Source: Adiantum capillus-veneris
Lineage: Eukaryota > Streptophyta > Polypodiopsida > Polypodiales > Pteridaceae
Length of the DNA stretch: 64,000 nt
Reading direction: 5' to 3'
NCBI GenBank assembly: GCA_014529385.2
Contig: CM043963.1
Location: 102,094,412 to 102,158,411, forward strand
In this document: in pieces, positions 32,222 to 42,866 of the stretch
Position numbering within the stretch: the first letter of the stretch is position 1
Layout: each line of letters begins with the position of its first letter
Position numbers and translations under genes: made by a program
Notes under the pieces: model-generated
The model's database searches: none
What the model was told of the DNA's origin: nothing
What the model saw: only the letters and a program-made list of their open reading frames with translations

Positions 32222-32875
32222 GTGGGATTTCAAGCTCTTGGGAAGAGCCACTTGTTGCTCTAAAATCCTTTGAGTAGGCCTCGAGGGCTTTGGAGACATG
32301 CCTTTGAAGATCTCTTGCATGTGGGAAGGCCTCTTAATAGAGCACCTTGATGGAAGGCGGGAGTGAGCTCTAAGAGAGTCAAGACAAGCTTGCCTACGGG
32401 AAGCTTCTCTTTGGAGTAGTGAGTGCTTTAACCCTTTGGAAAGTGCTTTTCGGCACTTGAATGGGATCCTTGGAGGAGGGAGGCTTTGGTAAGCTGCCTC
32501 GTGGGAATGCTGCCTTGCGGACCAAAAGGGTAAAAATTGAAATGCTTGTGGCATCTAGATGCGAGGACTTAGCTTCTTAGCGGGTGAACCAGGGCCTTTA
32601 TAATGTGATTTGAAATCCAATTATTGCATCCGGTTACACTTCAAAAGATTTCATGTGTGTGGCGCCTTCCTTGTAGACGTAACTCGCGATTCAAATTTGC
32701 CGTGGAACCTTGGTGTAGTTTGCCCACGTTGCCAAAATTGAGTGTGTTGAGTCCATGACTTCTTTATGCCCAATGCACTAAACTTGGTAAGCTATACCAA
32801 ATTGTCCATGTGGGTTCCTTATGGAGGGAGCCCAAAGAATGGTCTTTATGCACGGCTTATTAGAGAAGGTGACCA

Positions 32876-32900
32876 TACACACACACACACACACACACAC
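32876..32900. repeat. (CA)n microsatellite
   Basis: Pure CA run of 25 bp. Confidence 0.95.
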
Positions 32901-33251
32901 ATATCTAAATTTGGAGGGGTAGCTAGTGGTGCTAATGAGATCCAAATCCCTAATAGAGAGCTATAATCCCACTTAATCAATAACACAAAATAATCAATGG
33001 AGCTACGATTATAATTACACAAGAAAGAAGCCTAATTGCTTGTAACACACACACACAAATTAGGCCTAAAATGAATGGACAAAGATGGAAAATCGAGCTC
33101 CAAGTGTGCACCCTTCAACAATCAATGTGATTAATGCTTAATCGCATCAATTGAAGGCTGATCGAGAGGAATTTTATTGAAAATTCTTAATATAGAGAAT
33201 CTAATGTGATTAGAAGATACTAATCTCTCTCAAGCTCTCATATCAGTTGTA

Positions 33252-33515
33252 GAGATTAGGGAGGATAAGAGAGAGAACCATTCACGGTAATGACTTGCTG
33301 ATTACAAGCTTAGTCACTTAATGGGAATTGGAGTAGAGTGTACACACAAATGATAACTAGATTGAATGAAAGTGAGTCAAAGAGGCTCATTATATAGAGC
33401 TAAACAAAACGTTTCATTTGGCATCATACATGACATCATATGAGGCTCCAAATCGGTTCGAATCCACTAGAGAACTTGTGGGTACTCTTTCAAGCCCTTT
33501 TATGCAGTATGGCAA
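33252..33515 (+). repeat. Direct repeat copy 2, about 260 bp
   Basis: Matches 31033-31295, including AGAGGCTCATTATATAGAGCTA and CACTAGAGAACTTGTGGGTA. Confidence 0.6.
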
Positions 33516-35278
33516 AAAGAACATACAAAAGGGTACTAATCAAAGGGGATGTACACAGATTAAACTAGAAAACGGCTATTCATGAAAAATATATAGATAT
33601 GGGGTTTTTTAATTAGATCTTGAATGCACGTGATATGGAGGGTTTATGTATAATAAACCCCAAGCTATGACATATTTCACTAGACAATGCAATCATCTTG
33701 TAGACCTTCAATAAACTTACTTTTAAATGTATCATCATTGTCCACCTCATATTACAATATTTGAGCGTAGAAACTATAATTTACAATTGTTGAATGGAAG
33801 ACTCCTAAAAAAATTCTTTGCATTGCTTCAATCTATAAGTTATCATTTTCTCCATGCAATAATAAGGCAAACAATACCTCTTCTAAACTTTCACACCGTG
33901 AAACATTATTATAGGATTGGTGTTGTGATCTTTGCTTAGGGAAATCTTTCTAGCTTAGCCTGACAATTTTTGCGTAGGTACCATTTCTTTTGAAATTTTT
34001 TATGAGAAAATGTGTCAAGTCCTTCAACTCAAGCCTAAACATGCTCACTTGTCTTATTGATACTGTCAATTTCATTGCTCTTGGCTTTCTTGAAAACCTA
34101 CTATAGAGCAGCATCGTTGGCAACTTCTCCTCATCTTCATCATGTTGTCTTCTTTGATTCCTTGGCACACTGACTCTGTTTTAATACTGACATTTATATC
34201 ATTATCTTGTTGTTGATATCTTCTTTTTACTTGATCTAGATCCATACAAATATACCGAATCAAATCCTCTTGATCCTTGATTCTTCTCTTGTAGATTGAT
34301 ATGGTTGAAGATTGAATCTACCACAAATCTGCACATTTCTTCAAAGCGTGAACTTTGTAGAGATGACAATATATACAAGTGAGTGAGAAGTGACATAAAA
34401 TATATAGATTGGAAAAGCATGATATTTCTTGTATTAATATCAATAGTTACAACAATAGAGCACATTATGTTAAAAAAAATTAAAACTACCCAACCACTCC
34501 TGGGAGTGCTTTCTTCATGAAACAAGGCATAATTGCACCAACAATCATGATCTCAATCACATTCTTAGGCACAATCATGAGTCCTTGTAAGGACCAGAGC
34601 TTGTATGTAGGAAGTCAAACCTTTAGTACTAATAAAGGTTTTTTTTTATTGATAGGTTTTGTCTCTCACCACATGCAAGGCTTAGCAATGTTGTGCTTCT
34701 CTTCAAAAGAATTTATTGGGATATTTTGTTACTACTTTGATAACATGTCATGCAAGGAATGCAAGAGCCAAATGACAACTTTATGTCTCATTCTCTTGAG
34801 ATAGAACCTAGGGCTCTGATATCAATCATAAGGGCTCCAACCTTGAGCTTGGGCAACTTGATAGTCAGGGCTTCCTTTCCACACCCAAATTTCAATGAAG
34901 AAAAATCTACATACATGGAGGAGCTAATGATTCTGACTCCACCTTGACCATTGTCGCACCTTTTGTCAGCACCATGCTACATAGTTAGTGGGGTCTTGTG
35001 ACCTTTGCCACTTACCGCTTGAATCTTCTTATTTCCTTTGCAATATAGGGTTGTTGTGCACGCTCCAAGGTGGAATTATGAACAAACATCATACAAAATA
35101 ATAAATTGAACATCTCTTCCATATGATTTGACTATACCACATGCCCATCATGACGAGCATGTTTAGGGTATACCCCTCTAGATACCTTGGATGCTGAAAA
35201 TCTCAAGCAATCGATACATGCATAAAAAAATACTCCGTGCACAAATAAATTATGTTGATCACACAAGAGAGATGGTAT
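33516..35278. other. Stretch without recognised gene
   Basis: GCTCTGATATCA at 34814-34825 is one mismatch from a minus-strand primer-binding site, but I found no LTR end next to it. It also forms the 3' flank of the decayed minus-strand gene that ends at 35279. Confidence 0.3.
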
Positions 35279-35941
35279 TCATTCCTTGCTTTCATCTCCA
35301 TCAGCCTCCGCTTTGTCATGTTTCCATGGAAGCCTTGAACCACGCTTTTTAGAGGTCTTTTGTGGGTGTCTTTTGATTAGCTTTTACCCCCATGTGCAAA
35401 AAGGACAAGGGTAGAGGGAAAAGGCTTGTTTGCATCCAACTAAACACTTTATGGTCTTTAAGTCCCCGCCCAAGTGCCATTCCACATCAAAGCTACTTAG
35501 AATCTCAACCTCAATCTTCTCACCCGCAAGTTGGAAGTGTATTACTTATGTAATCCATGGAGTTCTCTCCAACATCCACAAAAATAATACATTAGTCTCT
35601 CTGGGAACCTCATAGCACCCAGCCTCCATATTTGCTTCTTTGATTGCATAAATAAGGATAGGGTGGTCTACGGTATCCCTTCACCTTCTTTGCAAGAGGG
35701 CTTCATTCATTAGAGTAATGTTGTTTCCACCTTCCACCTTTCCTTCTTTGATTGCATACATAAGGATAGGGTGGTCTACTATATCCCTTCACCTTGTTTT
35801 CAAGAGGGCTTCATTCATTAGAGTGATGTTCAACGTCTTGAGTATTCCACCTTTCACTATCGAGTCCTCGAGTTTCATCCCAAAGGAAACGTTGGTACCA
35901 ACCACCGCAAAACATGTTGGGAAAAGACCTTAGCCATTATA
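35279..35941 (-). pseudogene. Decayed gene U, 3' part, cut by the chromodomain retroelement
   Basis: On the minus strand one frame runs from 35935 to a TGA at 35279-35281. It is broken by five stops (TAA, TGA, TGA, TAA, TAA). It holds an ITLMNEALL..DHPIL..YAIKE block twice (108-bp duplication), a LERTPWIT segment, then VEILSSFDVEWHLGGDLKTI (about 35510-35452), KCLVGCKQ, a C-P-x-C pair (YPCPFC, about 35396-35413) and a basic tail. The Asp-rich GGD..K..G..CPxC arrangement recalls DDE-type transposases, but the family is not identified. It continues across the inserted element at 44551. Confidence 0.45.
35636..35851. repeat. 108-bp tandem duplication within gene U
   Basis: TTCTTTGATTGCATA starts at 35636 and 35744, and the units share AGGATAGGGTGGTCTAC and GAGGGCTTCATTCATTAGAG. 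It duplicates part of the coding sequence in frame. Confidence 0.85.
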
Positions 35942-36564
35942 TGTCATAAAATCTAATATCTAACCAACCCAAATGATTTTCTCATATTAAACTGATCATT
36001 TAATGTACCCGAGAAAAAAAGGGAACAAGGTTAGAATATAGACACGTGCTTATGGATCTGTCTCAACACGGAGCCAAGGTTAAAAAGTCCTTTGACCTTA
36101 GGCAAGACCTTAGGCAAGCTAGGGCTGACCTTGAGGTGGGAATCCTACCCAAGCATGAGGTGCTTGTTGGCTTGCTAAATGTTAGTGGGAACCTTACTCA
36201 AAAGCTTGAGGTGTTTCTCACATGCTTAAATGACTAAGATTCTTGAAGTATTCAATTCAAAGATAACTTTCAAGAGGCATCAATGTTTCCATGCTTGATT
36301 GACTAAGTCCTTGAAGTAGTCCATTCAACCAAATGACTTAATAAGCATAAAATACACATGTTCAAATGATCCTCCACATGTGGCCCTCATGATGTGCTTG
36401 AATGCTATTGGATAGGTTTTCAAGGGCTCCAATGAGAATTTAGATGCATAAGAATAAATAATTAAGTTCTTCTTCTCAAAGAGGAAAAAGAGGACACATG
36501 TCCAAATGAAAGAATAAAATAATGTGTGAGAGAGAGAGAGGTGGACAAAACATGAGAGGGGGTA

Positions 36565-36628
<64 letters not shown>

Positions 36629-37300
36629 TCTCTCATTGTGTGGAGTGCAAAGTGTAAGAGATCAATCTCCTTCTCCAAACTTGTTGAGAAGTGGAGAGCC
36701 TCTACCAAAACTCTTGGCTATGGAATGCAAATCCAGCCAAGAGCCATGGTTCAATGTTTAAGCTTTCCATCTTCGTCATCTTCATTACTATGCTATTATG
36801 CTATGCTAAGCAAGAAGAGTGATAATAAGTGAGGAACTATTTCTTTCTCCTAAGGATGATTCTTCTTCCCTACCCTCATTCCCCGCTAGCCCTCTCCACC
36901 TTCGAAGGTGTTTGAGGCCTTGGGATAGTTAATGCTTTTTGCAATGTTTATGTTAAGCTCGTGATACATGAAGCTTTCCATCTTCATAGCATCACCAAGG
37001 TCACAAGGAACAAAGATTGTATTGTAACAAATCTCTCTTGATGGGAGAATCTATAATACAAACGGCTTTTGGAAGGGGGACCACGGCTCCAAGTAAATCC
37101 GGTCCTCAACTATTGTCATGTTATCTAATACTCTCTCTCTTGCAAAAGTATTGTTCATGCTAAGTTAATTAAGTACTATGTTCATGTTGCTACCATCAAT
37201 TAAGTTCACCCTCTGTGTTCTCAAAGTAATCTCACAAAAATGCTCACTCTAATTCTCATAATTCCGCTATTCTCAAAGTTTATAGGCCATTTCCACTACA
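35942..37300 (+). repeat. 5' LTR of the chromovirus, 1359 bp
   Basis: TGTCATAAAATCTAATATC at the start, CCACTACA at the end. It contains a compound (CT)n(CA)n tract at 36566-36627 and serves as the empty-site reference for the MITE in the right LTR. Confidence 0.9.
36529..36627. repeat. LTR-borne GA and (CT)n(CA)n microsatellites
   Basis: A GA run at 36529-36540, then CT repeats passing directly into CA repeats. The right LTR has GA, poly-C and CA at the same place (43540-43666). Confidence 0.95.
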
Positions 37301-37301
37301 T

Positions 37302-37313
37302 TGGTATCAGAGC
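37302..37313 (+). other. Primer-binding site, TGGTATCAGAGC
   Basis: Exact plant initiator-Met type site, one base after the 5' LTR. Confidence 0.92.
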
Positions 37314-37778
37314 ATTTGGTTTCTCTTTTCTTGCTTAAGAAGAGAGGTCCTTAAGTAGCCTATTAATGGTTGATTTTGTTAATTATATTAAGGTAAGTGG
37401 GGTTGGGATCTATTATTGGTTTTGTTGAATCTTTGGGATATATTAAAGTGCACACCTCGGGAGCTTTGGTCTTAATAATGGGGTCTTTTTAGACTTGTCT
37501 ACAGCTTTACCATTATTGAGCTATAAAAGGTTCAAAAGGAGCTATCCCTTGGCAATATTGCTATGTTAGACCCACCCCACTACTCTCTATAATTAACCAA
37601 TTTGAGCTCTGGGTGTAGATACTTAATTGCTTATTTTCAAAGGCTAAGAGGAGTAGCAACTAAGGTTTTGAGTTGCCAAAGAATACACTAAGTGAACACA
37701 TAAGTATACACTAAGAATACACTAAGTGAACACATAAGTATAATTAGCATTGCTGACAATAACCAAGGGAGGAGTAGA

Positions 37779-39180
37779 ATGAACATTGATAACTTTGATT
37801 TTGCACATGAAGGTGCTAATGATGATGGCCCCATGTTTATCAATTATCTTGTTATTAGGTTGCATCAAGCTATGGGCAACCCTACTTTGCAAGCTGAAAT
37901 TACTCAACAACTTCGTGCTTATGGGATTTCCCTTCCTCTCCAAGAGGAGAGAGAGCTTAAGAGGCCTCTTGATGAGACCCCCAAAAGAAGACTCTCTCCC
38001 ATATGAGAGGAGGAATCCAAAGAACAAGAAAGTAATGAATCCCTAAGTTCCTCTGAAGATGTGGCTCCACGAAGACGGTGGTCTAGACAATTGTCAACTC
38101 CACCCATGAGGAAACAGTCAACACACAGTCCTTCTCCTCATCACTCTGAAAGGGAAGAGAGGAAACAAAGGAAGAAAAGGTCAAGAAAGAGGTCATCCTC
38201 TTCTCCTTCTTCTTCACCTTCCTCCTCTCCCGAGAAAAGCTATGGCTATTCTCCTAGAGAATACAAGAGGGGAGGACATCGCAAATCATACCCTGCATGG
38301 CAAAGATCATAAAAGCTCAAGAAGTTCAAAGAGGGAGGAAAGAGAATCTCTTTTCTCACCTATGATGGCACCTTTGGTGCCAGCGACAAAGTATTGGCCT
38401 TCATCCAACAATTTGATGGGGCCTTTGGAGATGAGGGCTTCACAGAGTCCTCCAAGCTACGCCATGTAGCTATGCACTTCCAAAAATCGGCCCGTCAATG
38501 GTGGGCTAGCCTTCGTGGCAACGGTGAAGCCCCAAAGACATGAAAAACTCTACGAATTTCCATCATGCAACATTCCTTGCAAGCAATGCAAAGGACAAAG
38601 TACTTATCGAATGGCGCAGTTTGAAGCTTCTCTCACATGAGTCTATTCACAAATATGTGGACAAGTTTTGAGATTTACATCTCAAGGCTACTATCTTCCA
38701 AAAGATAGACTTCACCGAGCAAAAGCAACAATTTTTTGTGGGATTACCTGAAGAAATGGCCGAGTATGTCAACTCCCAATGGCCTGGTTCTATCATCGAA
38801 GTAATCCACCACACAATGGTTGCTTCCCGCATCAATTTCCAACAAGGGGCTAGACGGAATGTCAAACCCATGGAAAACAAAGATAAAAATGATACAAAGG
38901 GGAAAACCAATTCTCAAAATTCTTCCCAAGGCACTTCCTACAACATCTACAATAGGTCCAAGGAGAAGGGAGTTTACAAAGGTAAAAACAAACTCTCTCA
39001 TGAAGAGCTTGAAGCTTTTTGCAAGGACCGTAAGTGTGAGGAGCAAGGACATGGCTATCATTCTTGCCCCAAGAAAAATGCTCGCAATGAGACTCCTAGG
39101 GCTTCCACCATCGAAGCTCCAAAAGAGGATGCTCATTGCAAAGGATTATCTCTCTCCTATGCTTGGGGAAAGGTAAGGGA
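37779..39180 (+). pseudogene. Chromovirus gag
   Basis: The start codon at 37779 opens 75 codons. Frame changes then lead to a basic Ser/Arg-rich region (38061-38310), the capsid block with AFIQQFDGAFGDEGF (about 38400) and QWWASLRG, and EQKQQFFVGLPEEMAEYV (about 38720). A knuckle-like CKDRKCEEQGHGYHSC (about 39025-39075) has spacing Cys-x4-Cys-x4-His-x4-Cys instead of x2 in the first gap. Stops include KT(stop)KT and SF(stop)DLH, at positions where Trp and Arg codons would fit. Gag would assemble the particle. Confidence 0.75.
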
Positions 39181-39480
39181 GCATGATGCCTTCATCTTGT
39201 TTGACCCTGGCTGTACCACAACTTCATATCAACGGAGTTAGCCACCAAGTTGGGCATTCAAGCTTTCGAGATGGGAGATATTGTAATGACTGACACAACT
39301 TTCAAGGACAGCAAGCCTCTGTTACTCCCTTGATTGAGAAGTTGAGGCTTCATGTCCAATGCTATGTCATCAAATAAGACTTTTTCATCTCTCCTCTCCA
39401 ACATGAGGATGCTATCCTACGGGCGCCATGGTTTGATCGCATGGTTGCCAACATGAAGTTCCTTGAAAGGAGAATCTACT
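39180..39480 (+). pseudogene. Chromovirus protease region
   Basis: The last gag-frame residues read FILFDPGCTTTS, with D-P-G at the protease active-site position instead of D-S/T-G. The frame breaks at 39240, and the rest (LEDGILSP-type region and a PWF segment near 39430) is found only across frameshifts. Confidence 0.5.
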
Positions 39481-39500
39481 TCACCTAGAGGGGAAAGAAC

Positions 39501-41281
39501 ATGTATATAGATGCTAATGAGTATGGTCGTACTATACCTCTTGTAAATTCACCAGCTTTTGATAAGTCAATGAAAAGCTTGATTTTTGGGTACATGATTT
39601 TTGTGAAAGAATCCACTAATGACGGTAATGGTTTATCAAATGAAAATGGTAGGAATCAAGAAGAGTTAAACTTGTCTACTTTTACAAATGGATTCCAAGA
39701 GGTTTTCATCGACGATATCCCTATGGACTTACCTCCAAAACGAGGGGATGATGACCATCAAATTGAGCTCCTACTAGGAAGCCCACCGCCTAACAAGCCT
39801 CCTTATCGAGTTTCCAAGCTCAACAAGAGGAGATCATGAGGCAAATACAAGCATTGGTAGACAAAGGGATGGTGAGGCCTAGCTCCTCTCCCTTTTGTAT
39901 TCCATGGAGTCCTTTTAGTGCAAAAGAAAGATGGTACATACCATATGCATGCGGACTATCGAGCACTAAACCATATCACTATCAAAAACAAATTTCTTGT
40001 GCCTCGGATAGAAGATCTATTTGATAAGCGACAAGACTCTACCTACTTCAGTAGGATTGAACTTAATAGTGGCTATCATCAAATAAGGATAGTGGATGAA
40101 GATATCTTAAAGACCGTGTTTTGTACAACGTTTGGTCTTTATGAATATCTAGTCATGCCTTTTGGCTTGACCAATGCACCAGCCACATTCAATCATTTGA
40201 TGAAGAAAGTATTTAGACCCTACCGCAAGTTCACTAGAGTGTTCTTTGATGATATCATCATCTACTCCAAGTCCTTGGAGGAACACAAGCAACATCTCCA
40301 AGTGATTTTTCTAGCATTGAGGGAGAACAAGCTTTTTCTCAACCAAAAGAAAAACAATTTGTTTCTTCAAGAGATTCAACACTTAGGTCATATTATCTCT
40401 CAAGATGGTATCCGTATGGATCCATCACAGTTAGAGTAATAAAAGCATGGCCTAATCCAAGGAATCTACATGAGCTAAGAAGCTTCATTGGTATGTGTGC
40501 ATACAATAGATGCTTCATAGAAAATTTTTCTCAAATAACAGGACCATTACATGACTTAACAAAGAAGAACGTTAAGTATTCGTGGATTGCTAAGGAGCAA
40601 AAAGATTTTGACAAGCTCAAAGAGAAGCTTACCTCTCAACTAGTCGTCATGCTTCCGGATCTCTCAAAGCCATTTGAGGTCCAATGTGATGCTTGTGGTG
40701 ATTGCCTTGGAGCAGTCTTGCTTCAAGAAGGGCATGCCATAGCATATGAGAGCCGAAGGCTCAATACTGTTGAACAAGTCTTGGGCATTTATGAGAAAGA
40801 GCTTTTAGCTGTTCTACATGCCCTAGACACATGGAAGCACTATTTATTGGAGACTCCATTCATTTTACGAACAAACCACCAAAGTCTCAAGTACTTCATG
40901 ACGCAAACCAAGATTTCCAACAAACAAATGAGGTGGTTTTTTCTTTTGCAATTTTATTTTCATATTGCTCACGTTGCTGGTAAGCACAATCAAGTGGACG
41001 ATGCACTTTCACGACGACCAAAAGTCAATGCGGTGCCTATAGCAACTCACAATGATCTATCTTCCATGATAGATGAGTATGCTATTGACTCTGACTTCAA
41101 AGATGTAATGTCAGCCCTTGCTTTGGGGAAAAAGAGGAACCATTCACCTTGTAGGATGGTTATCTTCTCCATGACAATAGGCTATGTGTTACCCACTCCC
41201 TTCATGACAAAGTCATGTATGAATCCCATGCTCCTCCCTATGCGGGGCATAGAGGCATTCAACCTACTCTTCGAGGAGTAG
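39501..41281 (+). pseudogene. Chromovirus reverse transcriptase and RNase H
   Basis: The lead-in (39501-39839) ends PPNKPPYRVSKLN. RT (39836-40439) has KKDGTYHMHADYRALN, SRIELNSGYHQIRI, the GLTNAPATFNHLM segment and FFDDII as the catalytic loop. RNase H (about 40493-41010) keeps the first Asp (CDACGDCLGAVLL) and the Glu (YEKELLAVLHAL), but the usual TDH is TNH (RTNHQSLKYF), replacing a catalytic Asp. A frameshift near 39900 and a TAA at 40437 interrupt the frame. Confidence 0.8.
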
Positions 41282-42512
41282 AGACATACTTCTATTGGCC
41301 TACCATGAAAGTGGACATACAAGAGTATGTTTCAAAATGTGTGGTATGCCAAAAGACTAAGTATGATAGAGGGAAGAAACCTGGATTACTCCAGCCATTG
41401 CAAATCCCTAATTCACCATGGGAGACTATATCCATGGATTTTATCTTTGGATTATCCAAGTCTATCCATGGGAATACGGGAATATGGACAATGGTCGACA
41501 AGTTTAGCAAGCAAGTACACTTTATTCCTGTCAAAAGACTATTAAGGCACACCAAATGGCAACGTTCATATCTAAGAATTTCAAACACCATGGATTACCA
41601 ACATCCATCGCGTCAGATAGAGATCCTAGAATGATCAGTAATTTTTGGAAAGGTCTCTTTGAAAATCTAGGTACATGATTGAATTTCTCTTCGGCATACC
41701 ACCCACAAATGGATGGCCAAAGTGAGATAGCCAATCTTACAATACTTGATCTACTAAAGACTTATGTTACAGAAGTAGATCAATGATCACAATGGGAGAA
41801 GTACTTACCCCTTGTAGAGTATGCATACAATAATATTGTCCATACTACTATAGAAAAAGCACCTTTTGAGATCATAGAGGGAAGACCTAAAAGTCCCTTG
41901 CTACTTAAAGTACATGGGAAGATCTTCGCTGCTGATGAGTATAGCCGTGAACTACAAGAATCTTTTTAAAAGGTTAAGGAGGCTATATCCATCTCTCAAC
42001 AAAGGCAAAAAGCTACTGCTGACAAGCACAAAAGGTCCTTAACGTTTAAAGAAAATGATTGGGTCTTACTTAAGTTTCCCAAGGCTTGATTGGGGCAAAC
42101 GACGAGCAAAAATTCTACAGGCCATCAAAAGTATTATGCTAAATTAGAAATAAGATAATATGGTCCTTTTCAAATCTTGAAGCCAATCAATGACATGGAT
42201 TATCAACTCAAGTTGCCCAACCATTGGCTCATACACAATGCTTTCTATGTGAGCCTACTTAAGCCCTACAAAGGAGAGCCATCAATAGAACCAATTATTG
42301 AAGACCCTCCAGAAATTGAAGACCAAGAAGAGTTGCTACAACCCGAAGATATCCTTCAGCGTGAAGACAAGGTACTACGGCACCGTAAGATTATCCGACG
42401 GTATCTTATTAAGTTCAAAAAATTTCCATTTGAAGATGCTAGATGGATGCAAGGAATACATCTTAAGGATAGTATGAGCCTTGTCAATGCTTACAATGCT
42501 ACACTAGAGTAA
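41190..42512 (+). pseudogene. Chromovirus integrase with C-terminal chromodomain
   Basis: The zinc-binding part ends CVVCQKTKYDRG (about 41340). The core has MDFIFGLSK (41435), a SDRDPR segment (41615) and AYHPQMDGQSEIAN (41695), covering the D, D and E regions. A GPY/F-type module (YGPFQILKP, 42160) precedes a chromodomain-like tail (42355-42495) with VLRHRKIIRRYLIKFKKFPF and EDARW. Stops at GT(stop)LNF, DQ(stop)SQW and KA(stop)LG plus frameshifts disable it. Chromodomains of this family direct insertion toward modified chromatin. Confidence 0.8.
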
Positions 42513-42866
42513 GCAAATGTAAATGCTTTCTAAATGAACAATGTTTTTTGTCTTATAAGACTAGTACTCTTTTGTGCACAAATTTAAATAGTATGCATGC
42601 TTAGAATCATGTTTGTGATAACGAAGTCACTCAAACATCAAGTAGAATTTGTCACTCTTTTTTGGGAGTATGATATGTACTAAAGAGTAGACATGCTTGC
42701 GACAGCTATGTCTCCCAAGCACCAATGGACTAGTCATCCATTTTGGAATGATGTCGGAGGGTGAAAAGGGATCCTCTACCCGCTAAGAAATGTAAAATAA
42801 TGACTAAGACTTTATCTCTTCTACCTCATAGTCGAGGACGACTATGATTTCAAGAGAGAGAGGTAA
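42513..42866 (+). other. 3' internal region and polypurine tract of the chromovirus
   Basis: Non-coding. It ends GTCGAGGACGACTATGATTT and AAGAGAGAGAGGTAA directly before the LTR. Confidence 0.7.

Larger units (their letters stand above)
31296..33251. other. Sequence between the direct repeats
   Basis: It contains a GA microsatellite (32172-32218) and a CA microsatellite (32876-32900). A 179-codon open frame on the minus strand (32015-32554) spans the GA run and has no recognisable domain. No retroelement gene was seen. Confidence 0.3.

Noticed and set aside
32015-32554. 179-codon minus-strand open frame
   Set aside because: It spans a GA microsatellite read as Ser-Leu repeats, has no recognisable domain and no supporting neighbour.
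34814-34825. GCTCTGATATCA as a minus-strand primer-binding site
   Set aside because: One mismatch to the site, but no LTR end beside it and no retroelement genes to the left.
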